A stretch of 64,000 nucleotides of DNA from JANNBN01 sp031430595. Lineage in GTDB: Bacteria > Actinomycetota > Acidimicrobiia > Acidimicrobiales > JANYDT01. Made by a program: the position numbers and the translations under genes. Shown here one piece after another: positions 1-7,449 of this stretch (the first letter of the stretch is position 1; each line of letters begins with the position of its first letter). A model generated the notes under the pieces. It saw only the letters and a list, made by a program, of their open reading frames with translations, was not told the DNA's origin and did not search any database. The stretch is taken from assembly GCA_031430595.1 (NCBI GenBank), contig JANPBU010000019.1, positions 13,940-77,939 on the forward strand, read 5' to 3'.

Positions 1-1300
1 ATGTGGTTTCCAATGTGTTTTCGAGTATCAGGCGGTCGCTGCTGGAAGCCAAGTCGACAAGCGCACAAAACTCGTCGCCTCCCAGCCGGTAAAGAGTGGC
101 CCGATCGCCAAGGTTGTCGCTTGCACGCCGGGAAAATCGAACGAGTAACTCATCTCCACCCATGTGACCGTTGTCGTCGTTGAACTGCTTAAAGCCGTCG
201 AGGTCAATCATCACCATCAACGCTGGGTGCCGATGTGCAGAGCGATCAGCGAGGTCCGTCATGAATTGGCGACGGTTGGCGAGACCGGTCAGCGCATCAG
301 TCGAAGCGGCTGAGCGTTGTGCCGTGAGCAGAAGTTGATGGTGTTGTAGCGACGAAGCAACTCGAATCAGTGACAGTAAAACAGTGACAGTGGCGCAGCC
401 AACCGCAGCGATACCTACTGGGTAAAAGTTGCCGAAGACGAGAACTACGAGCGACGAGAGGCCGGACAGAACAGAGACTAGTGAACCTGACCTGATATCA
501 GTGGGCTGTTTTTTGGGTCGACCTGCGAGTGGTGCAAACGCGAGAATGGCGAGCCCGATGGTCCAGAGTGTGTCCCAACCTCGACTACCGGGTTCCTCAA
601 TCGCGGCCCTGAAATAGTAAGCGGTGTCGGCAGTAGCGAAGATCGCCAGGCCAACAATAAGCGTCCACATTGTTCGCAATACCGAGCGACCAACGGCCGA
701 AGCCATTCCAGCGATCAGGCCGAGAAGGACTACGTCGAGAATCGGATAGATCACACCGAAAAAGATTTCGATCGGGGAACCAGAACTGTTCGACCAGATG
801 GTGTCGAGCGCAAACGTAGCGACGACAGCGCTGATCGCAGAGCCAGCAATGGCACCATCGAGAAGCGCCACCTGAGAAACCGAACCACCAAGGCGACACC
901 GAAGGAGTTTTACTACACCAACGAAGAGAATCGGATAGCTCAACAGCCAAAAGGAGTCCGGAACAGATGGCGGCAAAATAATGACATCAGCCCTCAGGAA
1001 GACAGACCACCAGATGTTTCCGAAGCACCAGACCGCAATGCCAAGCGCTATGACAGTCCACGCCCGACGCTCGTCGAGGCGCCGCCTGCCGTAAATGTAA
1101 ACCAAAAGAGCTGAAGCCAGTTGGACGCCGTTGAATACCCAACCGTCAACCAACCCGGTGATACGAGGGCCGAGAGAAGTAGGCATACAGACACTTCGAA
1201 TCATCATGATTACCGAAGCGACCAGCAGAAAAACGTGTGGCAGTGATCCTTGTAGCGACCTTCCCGCGGCACTTTGGCCGCGGCTGGGTCGATGTATCAC
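1..1300 (-). CDS. Membrane-anchored GGDEF diguanylate cyclase (3' end cut by window edge)
   Basis: An open minus-strand frame runs from a GTG at 1300 to the left edge, about 433 codons with no stop. Its first ~300 residues are a series of hydrophobic segments, a multi-pass membrane sensor region I cannot name. A GGDEF domain follows: the entry motif DALTGLANRR lies near position 290 and the active-site motif RLGGDEF near 68-88. Such domains make cyclic di-GMP from two GTP. An RxxD inhibitory site is not present at the usual distance before GGDEF, so product inhibition may be absent. A stop lies just upstream (1307-1309), so GTG 1300 is the most upstream start. An EAL domain could follow beyond the edge. 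Confidence 0.88.
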   Translation of the reverse strand, partial: MIHRPSRGQSAAGRSLQGSLPHVFLLVASVIMMIRSVCMPTSLGPRITGLVDGWVFNGVQLASALLVYIYGRRRLDERRAWTVIALGIAVWCFGNIWWSVFLRADVIILPPSVPDSFWLLSYPILFVGVVKLLRCRLGGSVSQVALLDGAIAGSAISAVVATFALDTIWSNSSGSPIEIFFGVIYPILDVVLLGLIAGMASAVGRSVLRTMWTLIVGLAIFATADTAYYFRAAIEEPGSRGWDTLWTIGLAILAFAPLAGRPKKQPTDIRSGSLVSVLSGLSSLVVLVFGNFYPVGIAAVGCATVTVLLSLIRVASSLQHHQLLLTAQRSAASTDALTGLANRRQFMTDLADRSAHRHPALMVMIDLDGFKQFNDDNGHMGGDELLVRFSRRASDNLGDRATLYRLGGDEFCALVDLASSSDRLILENTLETT

Positions 1301-1415
1301 GGAGTGTTATCGACGGCTTCGCAGGCAGCCTTGAGCACGTTTAGTTGTTGTGGTCTTCTGGGGGCGCTGTTGCCCTGTTCGCCTCGACCGCCTGCCAGTA
1401 AGCCTGCCCGGTCGG

Positions 1416-1421
1416 TAAGGT
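1416..1421 (+). promoter_or_regulatory. -10 box TAAGGT, leaderless start of SGNH gene
   Basis: TAAGGT is followed by exactly six bases and then the GTG at 1428. This matches the TANNNT-N6-start arrangement seen repeatedly in this window, so the start codon is predicted to be the transcript's first base. Confidence 0.55.
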
Positions 1422-1427
1422 TGCGGA

Positions 1428-2249
1428 GTGGACCAAAAGCAAGTGCCTTCACTTCAACGACGGTCAAACCGAACGGCCCCGAAACACGGGTTGCGCCTCA
1501 TTGGCTTGGGTGACAGTTTGACTCAGGGTGTGGGTGACCCACGATCAGGTCTTGCGGGCTTTTCCGGGGCACTGGACGGCTGGGTCTCCTACGTTGCTTC
1601 TGCGGTTCGTGCGTCTGGTCGGCCTGTTGAGGTCAGCAATTTTGCACTGGCAGGCGCCCGACTTGAGCACGTGTTGGGTGACCAACTTCCCCTGGTCAAG
1701 CTGCCGACGAAAGCGCAGCCCGAAAACATCGACGTCATATCGTGCTTTGTAGGAATCAATGATCTTTGGGATGTCAACCTTGATCTCGACCTCTTCGCCG
1801 AGCGGTTTGACGCCTTGTTCAAAGAACTTGCTTCACGTTCTGCACTGGTTATGACGGCTTCGATTCACGACGTGTTCGCACCGTTCCCGATGAGGGCTTC
1901 GCTTCGTGCGAAACACAGGCAAAACATCGCGACGATGAACGAGATTGTTGCTGGGGCGGTCAGCGATTACGGGTTGGTACTGATTGATCTGGCTGGCCGG
2001 CCCGAAATGTTTACGTCCGAAGTTCGAGCGCTTGATCGTTTGCACCCGAACCGCTACGGCCACCAACTCATTGCGGCTGAGGTGGTTAACCAGTTGCATG
2101 CCCGGGGCCACCTGCTTAACGTAGGTGTACCGGGGGCCAAGCCGGTAGGTCGGGGTCTGCACGACCTGGCCCATATCGCTTGGGTGAGCGGGTATGTGCG
2201 ACAGAACTGGAAGCGCTGGGCCGCAGAATCGGCAGCAAACAGCGCCTAA
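1428..2249 (+). CDS. SGNH/GDSL-family hydrolase
   Basis: The 273-residue protein has the SGNH esterase blocks. Block I, GDSLTQG, lies near residue 28 with the nucleophile Ser. Block III, GIND, is near residue 109. Block V, DRLHPN, near residue 205 supplies the catalytic Asp and His. It therefore hydrolyses an ester, but the substrate (lipid, acylated sugar or other) cannot be told from sequence. No signal peptide is visible, so it is probably cytoplasmic. The GTG start is supported by a TAAGGT box six bases upstream. It stands alone, divergent from the GGDEF gene. Confidence 0.85.
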   Translation: MDQKQVPSLQRRSNRTAPKHGLRLIGLGDSLTQGVGDPRSGLAGFSGALDGWVSYVASAVRASGRPVEVSNFALAGARLEHVLGDQLPLVKLPTKAQPENIDVISCFVGINDLWDVNLDLDLFAERFDALFKELASRSALVMTASIHDVFAPFPMRASLRAKHRQNIATMNEIVAGAVSDYGLVLIDLAGRPEMFTSEVRALDRLHPNRYGHQLIAAEVVNQLHARGHLLNVGVPGAKPVGRGLHDLAHIAWVSGYVRQNWKRWAAESAANSA

Positions 2250-2376
2250 TCGAGCCCCCACGGACGGCCCGGGTTCATTGACTTTCCAACACGTGCTGGG
2301 CAACCAATCATACATTTGCACACCCATCCCCAGTGCATTTCCACGGGTTTCCCCCTAACTTTTCCACCACATGATG

Positions 2377-2382
2377 TAAGAT
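2377..2382 (+). promoter_or_regulatory. -10 box TAAGAT, leaderless start of DUF4143 ATPase gene
   Basis: TAAGAT, six bases, then GTG at 2389. No Shine-Dalgarno-like sequence intervenes. The spacing places the transcription start on the start codon. Confidence 0.5.
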
Positions 2383-2388
2383 GCCGGC

Positions 2389-3633
2389 GTGGTCGAATTC
2401 TTGCCCCGTGGCCTTCGCTCGACGGTGGAGCGCGCTTGGGCGACCCGCCCGGTCGTGGTCCTCGAAGGGTTGCGGGCCATCGGGAAATCGACACTTGTTC
2501 GGACCATGGTGACGCCGCAGCAAGTCCGAACGCTCGCAGACCAAACTGAGCGTAAGCGCGCTGAGGATGACCTTAAGGGCTGGTTGGAGTCGTTGCCGCT
2601 TGGTGTTGTGGTGGACGAAGCGCAGCTGGTGCCTAACCTTCAACTGGGCGTTAAGCAAGTCATCGATACGCGGACCGCCAGGCCCTCGCAGTTTCTGCTG
2701 ACAGGTTCCGCTCGGTTGAATACGCGTGAACTCGGAGGGTCCGACCCACTAACGGGTCGAGTGCGACGACTTCGGCTGCATCCGTTCAGTCAGTCGGAAA
2801 TAGAGGGGCGACCGCTCGATACAGTGACGGCGCTTTTCGACGAAGATCCGCGATCCTGGTCGATCCCGCCGTGTGATCACCATGAGGTCATTCGTCGCGC
2901 AGCGGCTGGTGGTTTTCCAACGATGCGGTTGCTCGATCCTGTTGATCGAGCAGCCGAGCTTGACGCGTACGTTCCGGATTTGTTTAGTGGCAATGTGTAC
3001 AACACCAGGCGAGATGTTGAACGGCTGGTGCGCTTTTTTCGATGGCTCAATGGTCGAAGTGGATCGATACGGAACGTGCGCCACTTTGCAGAGTTGACTG
3101 AACTCTCTCAAGATACAGTGCACGCTTACCTTGATGAGCTTGCCGAGGTGCATCTCGTTGAGTCGATTCGAGGCTTCAGACCGGGGCAGGATCATCGTGA
3201 GACAGAACGAGAACGGATTTTTATTGCGGACCCTTCGTTTGTTGCTGCGTCACTGCCTGTAGACCCTGCGGCCCTCATGGGAAACTCGGATGGTTTCGGT
3301 CGGTTGTTGGAGACGTTTGTGGCCACGGAGCTCACCCGAGTGCTGAGTTGGTCTGGCACGCCGGCACAGCTGTTTCACTGGCGCGAGAACGATCGTTTTG
3401 AAGTCGATCTGGTTCTTGAACGTCGAGACGGCGCACTGATTGGCATCGAGGTCAAGGCGGCGCGATCGGCAACGGACCGTCACACGTCAGGGCTCCGCCG
3501 ATTTCGCGACAGATACCCAAACAAGTTTCTGCGCGGCTACGTGCTTCATTCGGGCGACAACACAACCCGATTCGATGACGACTTGTGGGCGCTCCCGTTC
3601 AGCGCCCTTTGGACGATCGGTGCTTCTGTCTAG
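2389..3633 (+). CDS. AAA_14 ATPase with C-terminal DUF4143 domain
   Basis: The 414-residue protein belongs to the widespread AAA_14/DUF4143 group. The P-loop GLRAIGKST is at about residues 28-36 and the Walker B motif VVVDEAQ near residue 95, followed by a LLTGSARL sensor motif. The C-terminal part has EVDLVLERRDG and GIEVKAARS, a restriction-endonuclease-like fold core (D, E-x-K) near residues 340-360. The cellular role of the family is not established; members are often sporadically distributed and found next to mobile or defence genes. Here the neighbours (hydrolase, CAP protein) give no clue. Family call is firm, function open. Confidence 0.88.
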   Translation: MVEFLPRGLRSTVERAWATRPVVVLEGLRAIGKSTLVRTMVTPQQVRTLADQTERKRAEDDLKGWLESLPLGVVVDEAQLVPNLQLGVKQVIDTRTARPSQFLLTGSARLNTRELGGSDPLTGRVRRLRLHPFSQSEIEGRPLDTVTALFDEDPRSWSIPPCDHHEVIRRAAAGGFPTMRLLDPVDRAAELDAYVPDLFSGNVYNTRRDVERLVRFFRWLNGRSGSIRNVRHFAELTELSQDTVHAYLDELAEVHLVESIRGFRPGQDHRETERERIFIADPSFVAASLPVDPAALMGNSDGFGRLLETFVATELTRVLSWSGTPAQLFHWRENDRFEVDLVLERRDGALIGIEVKAARSATDRHTSGLRRFRDRYPNKFLRGYVLHSGDNTTRFDDDLWALPFSALWTIGASV

Positions 3634-3656
3634 AAGTGAAGGTATTCACGCATTCT

Positions 3657-3693
3657 CGAACCGATAAACGCGCGGTACAGGCTTTTCGGTTCG
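3657..3693. repeat. Inverted repeat downstream of the DUF4143 ATPase
   Basis: Perfect 8-bp arms CGAACCGA (3657-3664) and TCGGTTCG (3686-3693) flank a 21-base loop, 24 bases after the ATPase stop. There is no T-run, so it is at best a weak terminator. The remaining space to the CAP gene at 3894 shows no gene. Confidence 0.4.
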
Positions 3694-3893
3694 GGCATCC
3701 AGATGTGGTGAGTTCAGAACACTTGTCTAACTGAATCAAAGTTCACTTATTGTTGGCCGTGCGCGGTTTCGGTTGCGATTGTGTCGCGGTAGGAAAGCGA
3801 TCCTGAACCAAGACAAACAGTGCTGGTCCTCCTCACGGCATCTCGCTCGTTCGCGTGTTTGCTTTCACGCTGCGCGGTCTAGAAGATACCCGC

Positions 3894-4562
3894 ATGCGTT
3901 TTCAAACCAGACCTTCGAACGCGCCAATTCGGGTCACCGCATCCGCCGTTGCGCTGGTACTGCTGGTGGTGTTCGCTTCCCCGAGTTCGGCCGCGCAAAG
4001 GAAAAGGGTCCGTCGGCAAACGGCCCGCACTGCCACGACGGTGGGAGCCCAACCTGCTGCTGTCGCCTCACCCTCCGTGTCACCAAATCCGCAACTCTCG
4101 ACCATCGAGACAGCAATGTCGCAGCAACTTCTCGAACGGGTAAACGCCGAACGATCGGCTCGTGGGATCGCACCACTTCGTTGGGACCCGGGTCTGGCAG
4201 CAATGGCGCGCAACTGGTCGGAAGCGATGGCAACCACCGGCAGCTTCACCCATCGTCCCAAAGGCTCGGTGTCTGCCTTCGCAGTGCCAGCGGTGTGCTG
4301 TTGGGAGAACATCTTTTCCGTGGGTGGAGTAATGAGCGCTGCCCAGTTGCACGATGGCTGGATGCGCTCAACCGGACACCGCAACAACATGCTTTCGCCG
4401 GAGGTGACCGTCATGGGCGCTGGTGTGGTGTGTGGTGTCGGTGGCAACAGCTACGCCACCCAGAACTTTGCAAGCGACGCCTGGAAAGGCATTGGAACCC
4501 CTGCCACCGCACCCGAACCTCGTGCCCCTCAGGCCGCACTCGACATCGCCTGTCCGCCTTAA
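3894..4562 (+). CDS. Secreted CAP-domain (SCP/PR-1 type) protein
   Basis: Starting at ATG 3894 gives a 222-residue protein with a signal peptide: RFQTR, a hydrophobic core rich in Ala, Val and Leu, and cleavage near SSAAQ. An Arg/Thr-rich linker leads into a CAP domain from about residue 80. Typical CAP segments are visible: LLERVNAERSARG at the domain start, WENIF in the middle and GHRNNMLSP towards the end, with the family's His and Glu positions retained. Bacterial CAP proteins act outside the cell, with proposed roles in lipid binding or hydrolysis. A GTG start 39 bases upstream is possible, but it would put 13 residues before the signal peptide. Confidence 0.85.
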   Translation: MRFQTRPSNAPIRVTASAVALVLLVVFASPSSAAQRKRVRRQTARTATTVGAQPAAVASPSVSPNPQLSTIETAMSQQLLERVNAERSARGIAPLRWDPGLAAMARNWSEAMATTGSFTHRPKGSVSAFAVPAVCCWENIFSVGGVMSAAQLHDGWMRSTGHRNNMLSPEVTVMGAGVVCGVGGNSYATQNFASDAWKGIGTPATAPEPRAPQAALDIACPP

Positions 4563-4595
4563 GTCAATGGTACGTACTTATAACTCTTCGAACCC

Positions 4596-5816
4596 TTACG
4601 GCCCATCTATCGAACTGACCGGTTGTTGCTGGGTGGCGCAATGGATGCCACCGCCACCGGCGGCCAAGGCATCGATGTTTAGTTGCACGATTTTGCGATC
4701 TAGGAACAGATTGCTGAGCACCTTTCGTGCAGCAGCATCAGACGCCTTGTCACCAAATTCTGGCGCGATAACTGCGCCGTTACAAACGTAGTAATTCATA
4801 TATGTCGACAAGAAGCCAACGGTTTCTTGTCGAACCTTGCGGGGTTGAACAATCTCAACAACTTGATACGGCTCATCGGTGTTTGTACGTGCGCTGAGTA
4901 TCTGTTCCTTCGTGCGGGCTGCAACCTCTACCCAGGGGTCATCCGGATCATTGAATGCCGGTTTGTCGATCACGATGGTGGTCTTACTTGCAAATCGAGC
5001 GAGGGTGTCGATGTGTCCGTCGGTGATATCTGCCCCCGCTAACCCATCAATCCAGATCATGCGCTCCGCGCCCAAGAGCGCAAGTAACGCTTCTTCGACC
5101 TTGTCACGAGAAAGTCCAGGATTTCGATTCTCGTTTACCCAACTCGATTCTGCCGCCGCGACGGTTCCGGCCCCATCGATTTCGAGTCCGCCACCTTCCC
5201 CATAAATCCCTGAATCAATCAGCTCGATCTCAAGGTAGTCGGCAACGATCTGCGCCAGTTTTGCGTCACCTCCATGAATTTGCTTGTCGCCCCAACCGTT
5301 GAATCGCACTCGTCCGGCGGCGAGTCTGGTCGTTGCGTTTGTTGTTTCGGTCAGAAACGCTGGCAGCGTGTCGCGGGCCCAAAGATCGTCGACCGGTGCA
5401 CCGATGACGGAAATGGCCGAACCAAGAAGTTCTGTAAGCGCGTCTACTTCCTCGGGCCTTGCCAACATCGAAACCGGCTCAAACTTGGCGATGGTGGTTG
5501 CGATGTCGATGATCGCGTCTTGTACCGCAGCGAGGTCAGGGCCCCAAATTTCGCTACTCGATGGCCAACACATCCATGTTCTGGCGTGTGGAGTTTCTTC
5601 TGCTGGCATAGCCCAGCCTGATTGGTCAGTTGGGTTGATAGCGCTCGACGTGGTCGGGTTGGGTACAGATGGTGAATCCGTATCGTTCGGAACGCTCGTA
5701 TCGGAGTCATTGTCAGCACCGGCGTTCGTTTGATTATCAGTCGAGCAGGCAGCGAGTAACGCCCCGACAGCCAATGGCATCGCAAGAACAGTTCGTCGAG
5801 AAATCGTTGATTTCAT
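4596..5816 (-). CDS. Predicted Tat-exported lipoprotein, agmatine deiminase family
   Basis: The first 24 residues combine a twin-arginine motif (SRRTVLA) with a lipobox ending in LLAAC, so the protein is predicted to be exported folded and lipid-anchored. A Ser/Thr/Asp-rich linker of ~45 residues precedes a full porphyromonas-type peptidyl-arginine deiminase/agmatine deiminase domain. Expected residues are present: DDLWARD, EGGGLEIDG, the catalytic His in TDGHID, and the catalytic Cys in GGGGIHCATQQ near residue 393. It would convert agmatine (or another guanidine) to an N-carbamoyl product outside the membrane. It is the last gene of the polyamine operon, three bases after tetR. The substrate is inferred from family and context; a peptidyl-arginine or agmatine-like substrate is possible. 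Confidence 0.85.
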   Translation of the reverse strand: MKSTISRRTVLAMPLAVGALLAACSTDNQTNAGADNDSDTSVPNDTDSPSVPNPTTSSAINPTDQSGWAMPAEETPHARTWMCWPSSSEIWGPDLAAVQDAIIDIATTIAKFEPVSMLARPEEVDALTELLGSAISVIGAPVDDLWARDTLPAFLTETTNATTRLAAGRVRFNGWGDKQIHGGDAKLAQIVADYLEIELIDSGIYGEGGGLEIDGAGTVAAAESSWVNENRNPGLSRDKVEEALLALLGAERMIWIDGLAGADITDGHIDTLARFASKTTIVIDKPAFNDPDDPWVEVAARTKEQILSARTNTDEPYQVVEIVQPRKVRQETVGFLSTYMNYYVCNGAVIAPEFGDKASDAAARKVLSNLFLDRKIVQLNIDALAAGGGGIHCATQQQPVSSIDGP

Positions 5817-5819
5817 TCG

Positions 5820-6407
5820 TCAGCCCAGACACAATTCGATACAGGTCAGTAGGCGCTTCCGGGCTTCTTTGGTGGTAAGAATTCCGGTCAGCCAGCGTCC
5901 ACTTATTCCTTCCACCAACACAGTGAGGGTAAACGCTGTGGCGTCTGGATCAAGTTGCTTTTTCACTGACCGATCATCCTGCCCTTGGCGAACCAACTCG
6001 GCGATGTCGCTCACCCACTCCGCGGTCAGCCGTGCAAAGGTTGGCTGTAGTGTCTTATCAAAGATCGCTGAATCGCGTAGTTCGCCCCACGCCGCCGAAT
6101 TGATGCGAACCTCAGGCTTGTCTTGAATTTCTGCCAGCAGTCTTTCGGTGAGTAGCCCCCGACCAGTAGCTGGATGCTTGCCGACAGGTTTCGTATATTC
6201 GCCTGCTTGTTTTCCGACGTGCTCAAGGGCTGCGCGAAGCAACGTTGAGCGATCTTCGAAATGGTGATAAATCAATGCAGCTGAAACCCCTGCGCTTCGA
6301 GCTACCTCCTCGACGCGCATTCCCCGTGCACCCTTGAGAGCAATTTGTTCCACCGATGCATTCAGAAGGGCCGTTCGGCGATCTATCACTTTGAAACGTT
6401 CGGTCAT
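5820..6407 (-). CDS. TetR/AcrR-family transcriptional regulator of the polyamine operon
   Basis: A 195-residue TetR protein starting at ATG 6407. The helix-turn-helix is clear at about residues 12-55 (RGMRVEEVARSAGVSAALIY, then HHFEDRSTLL). The rest is a helical ligand-binding region without a recognisable specificity. It overlaps aguA by four bases (ATGA at 6404-6407) and is followed three bases later by the lipoprotein deiminase, so it is co-transcribed with the genes it probably controls. A dyad at 12883-12908, upstream of the first operon gene, is a candidate operator. A longer in-frame opening to 6845 is only the shadow of aguA. Confidence 0.85.
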   Translation of the reverse strand: MTERFKVIDRRTALLNASVEQIALKGARGMRVEEVARSAGVSAALIYHHFEDRSTLLRAALEHVGKQAGEYTKPVGKHPATGRGLLTERLLAEIQDKPEVRINSAAWGELRDSAIFDKTLQPTFARLTAEWVSDIAELVRQGQDDRSVKKQLDPDATAFTLTVLVEGISGRWLTGILTTKEARKRLLTCIELCLG

Positions 6408-7444
6408 TTCAAGCCTGGAATCTGTTGAGTGATGCAGTGCATGCCGCCTCCGCCGTAGGCGATTACTCGGCTTGAAACACCAACAATGTCGAGGCCTGGG
6501 AAGGCTGAACCGATGATTGCCAACGCATCGCTGTCGCATGGTGCATCGGCAGTCGGTACGATGACCGCCCCGTTGACAACATAGAAATTCGGGTAGCTCA
6601 CAACAACCTCCGTTCCGTCGAGTTCGATGTACGGAAGTTGAGGCAGGGCAATAATCTCGATGGGGCGTCCCTTTGCATCGCGTGCAGTCCGGAGAATCTC
6701 GAGGTTTTCCTCCATCAGCACGAAATTCGGGTTCTTCGGGTCGTCGCATGTTTGTGCGATAACCACCCCTGGTCGAACGTATGTACACACACCATCGACA
6801 TGTCCGTCGGTGTGGGCATCTTCGTAACCACCCCACTTGAGCCAAACTACCTTCCTAACGCCAAGCGTCAACCGCAACTCCTCATCGATTTGGTCACGAC
6901 TCAATAGCGGGTTGCGGTTGTGGTTAGCGAGACACTGCTCTGTTGTTATGAGTGTTCCTTCACCGTCGACCGTAATGGCCCCACCTTCGCAGACCAACGG
7001 TGAATCGATGCGGTCGATTCCTAGGCGTTCCAACAACCTGCCAGCGATGGCAGCATCGTTGTCGTACGGAAGAAATTTCTCACCCCAGGAATTGAAAACA
7101 AAGTTCACACCGGAACGTCGTCCATCAGCTGAGGTAACGATGATGGGTCCGGAATCGCGAATCCATGAATCGTCAATGGGTAGCTCGAGTGTGTCGACTG
7201 CACTGCTGCAACCCGAGGTAACTTCCGCTGCTTGGCCGGGTGCGACGATCATCGTGACAGGTTCAAAGTCAACGATCGCATTCGCAGTGGCAGCGTATTC
7301 AGCTTTCGCCCGTTCGGCATAGGGCCCCCACAGCGACGCACGGGTGGGCCACGCGATCACCGTTCGTTCGTGTGCCTCCCATTCGGCCGGCATTCGCCAA
7401 TCTGAACGAATCGCAGTGTTGAGGTGGTCTGCAGCTTCTGGCAC
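6404..7444 (-). CDS. aguA: Agmatine deiminase (cytoplasmic)
   Basis: This enzyme hydrolyses agmatine to N-carbamoylputrescine and ammonia. With GTG 7444 as start it has 346 residues, the usual size. Family marks in order: MPAEWEAHERTVIAWP at the N-terminus, DDSWIRDSGP with substrate-binding Asp, EGGAITVDGEGT, the catalytic His in TDGHVD, and the catalytic Cys in GGGGMHCITQQ near residue 337. The frame stays open further upstream but there it overlaps the permease gene and loses similarity. The start lies five bases after the permease stop. AguB, which takes the product to putrescine, is the first gene of the same operon. No signal peptide is seen, unlike the paralogue at 4596-5816. Confidence 0.92.
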   Translation of the reverse strand: MPEAADHLNTAIRSDWRMPAEWEAHERTVIAWPTRASLWGPYAERAKAEYAATANAIVDFEPVTMIVAPGQAAEVTSGCSSAVDTLELPIDDSWIRDSGPIIVTSADGRRSGVNFVFNSWGEKFLPYDNDAAIAGRLLERLGIDRIDSPLVCEGGAITVDGEGTLITTEQCLANHNRNPLLSRDQIDEELRLTLGVRKVVWLKWGGYEDAHTDGHVDGVCTYVRPGVVIAQTCDDPKNPNFVLMEENLEILRTARDAKGRPIEIIALPQLPYIELDGTEVVVSYPNFYVVNGAVIVPTADAPCDSDALAIIGSAFPGLDIVGVSSRVIAYGGGGMHCITQQIPGLK

Positions 7445-7449
7445 GGAAA

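Noticed and set aside
6407..6845. Long N-terminal extension of the TetR gene
   Set aside because: It is the antisense-frame shadow of aguA on the same strand; the canonical TetR start at 6407 overlaps the aguA stop as ATGA.
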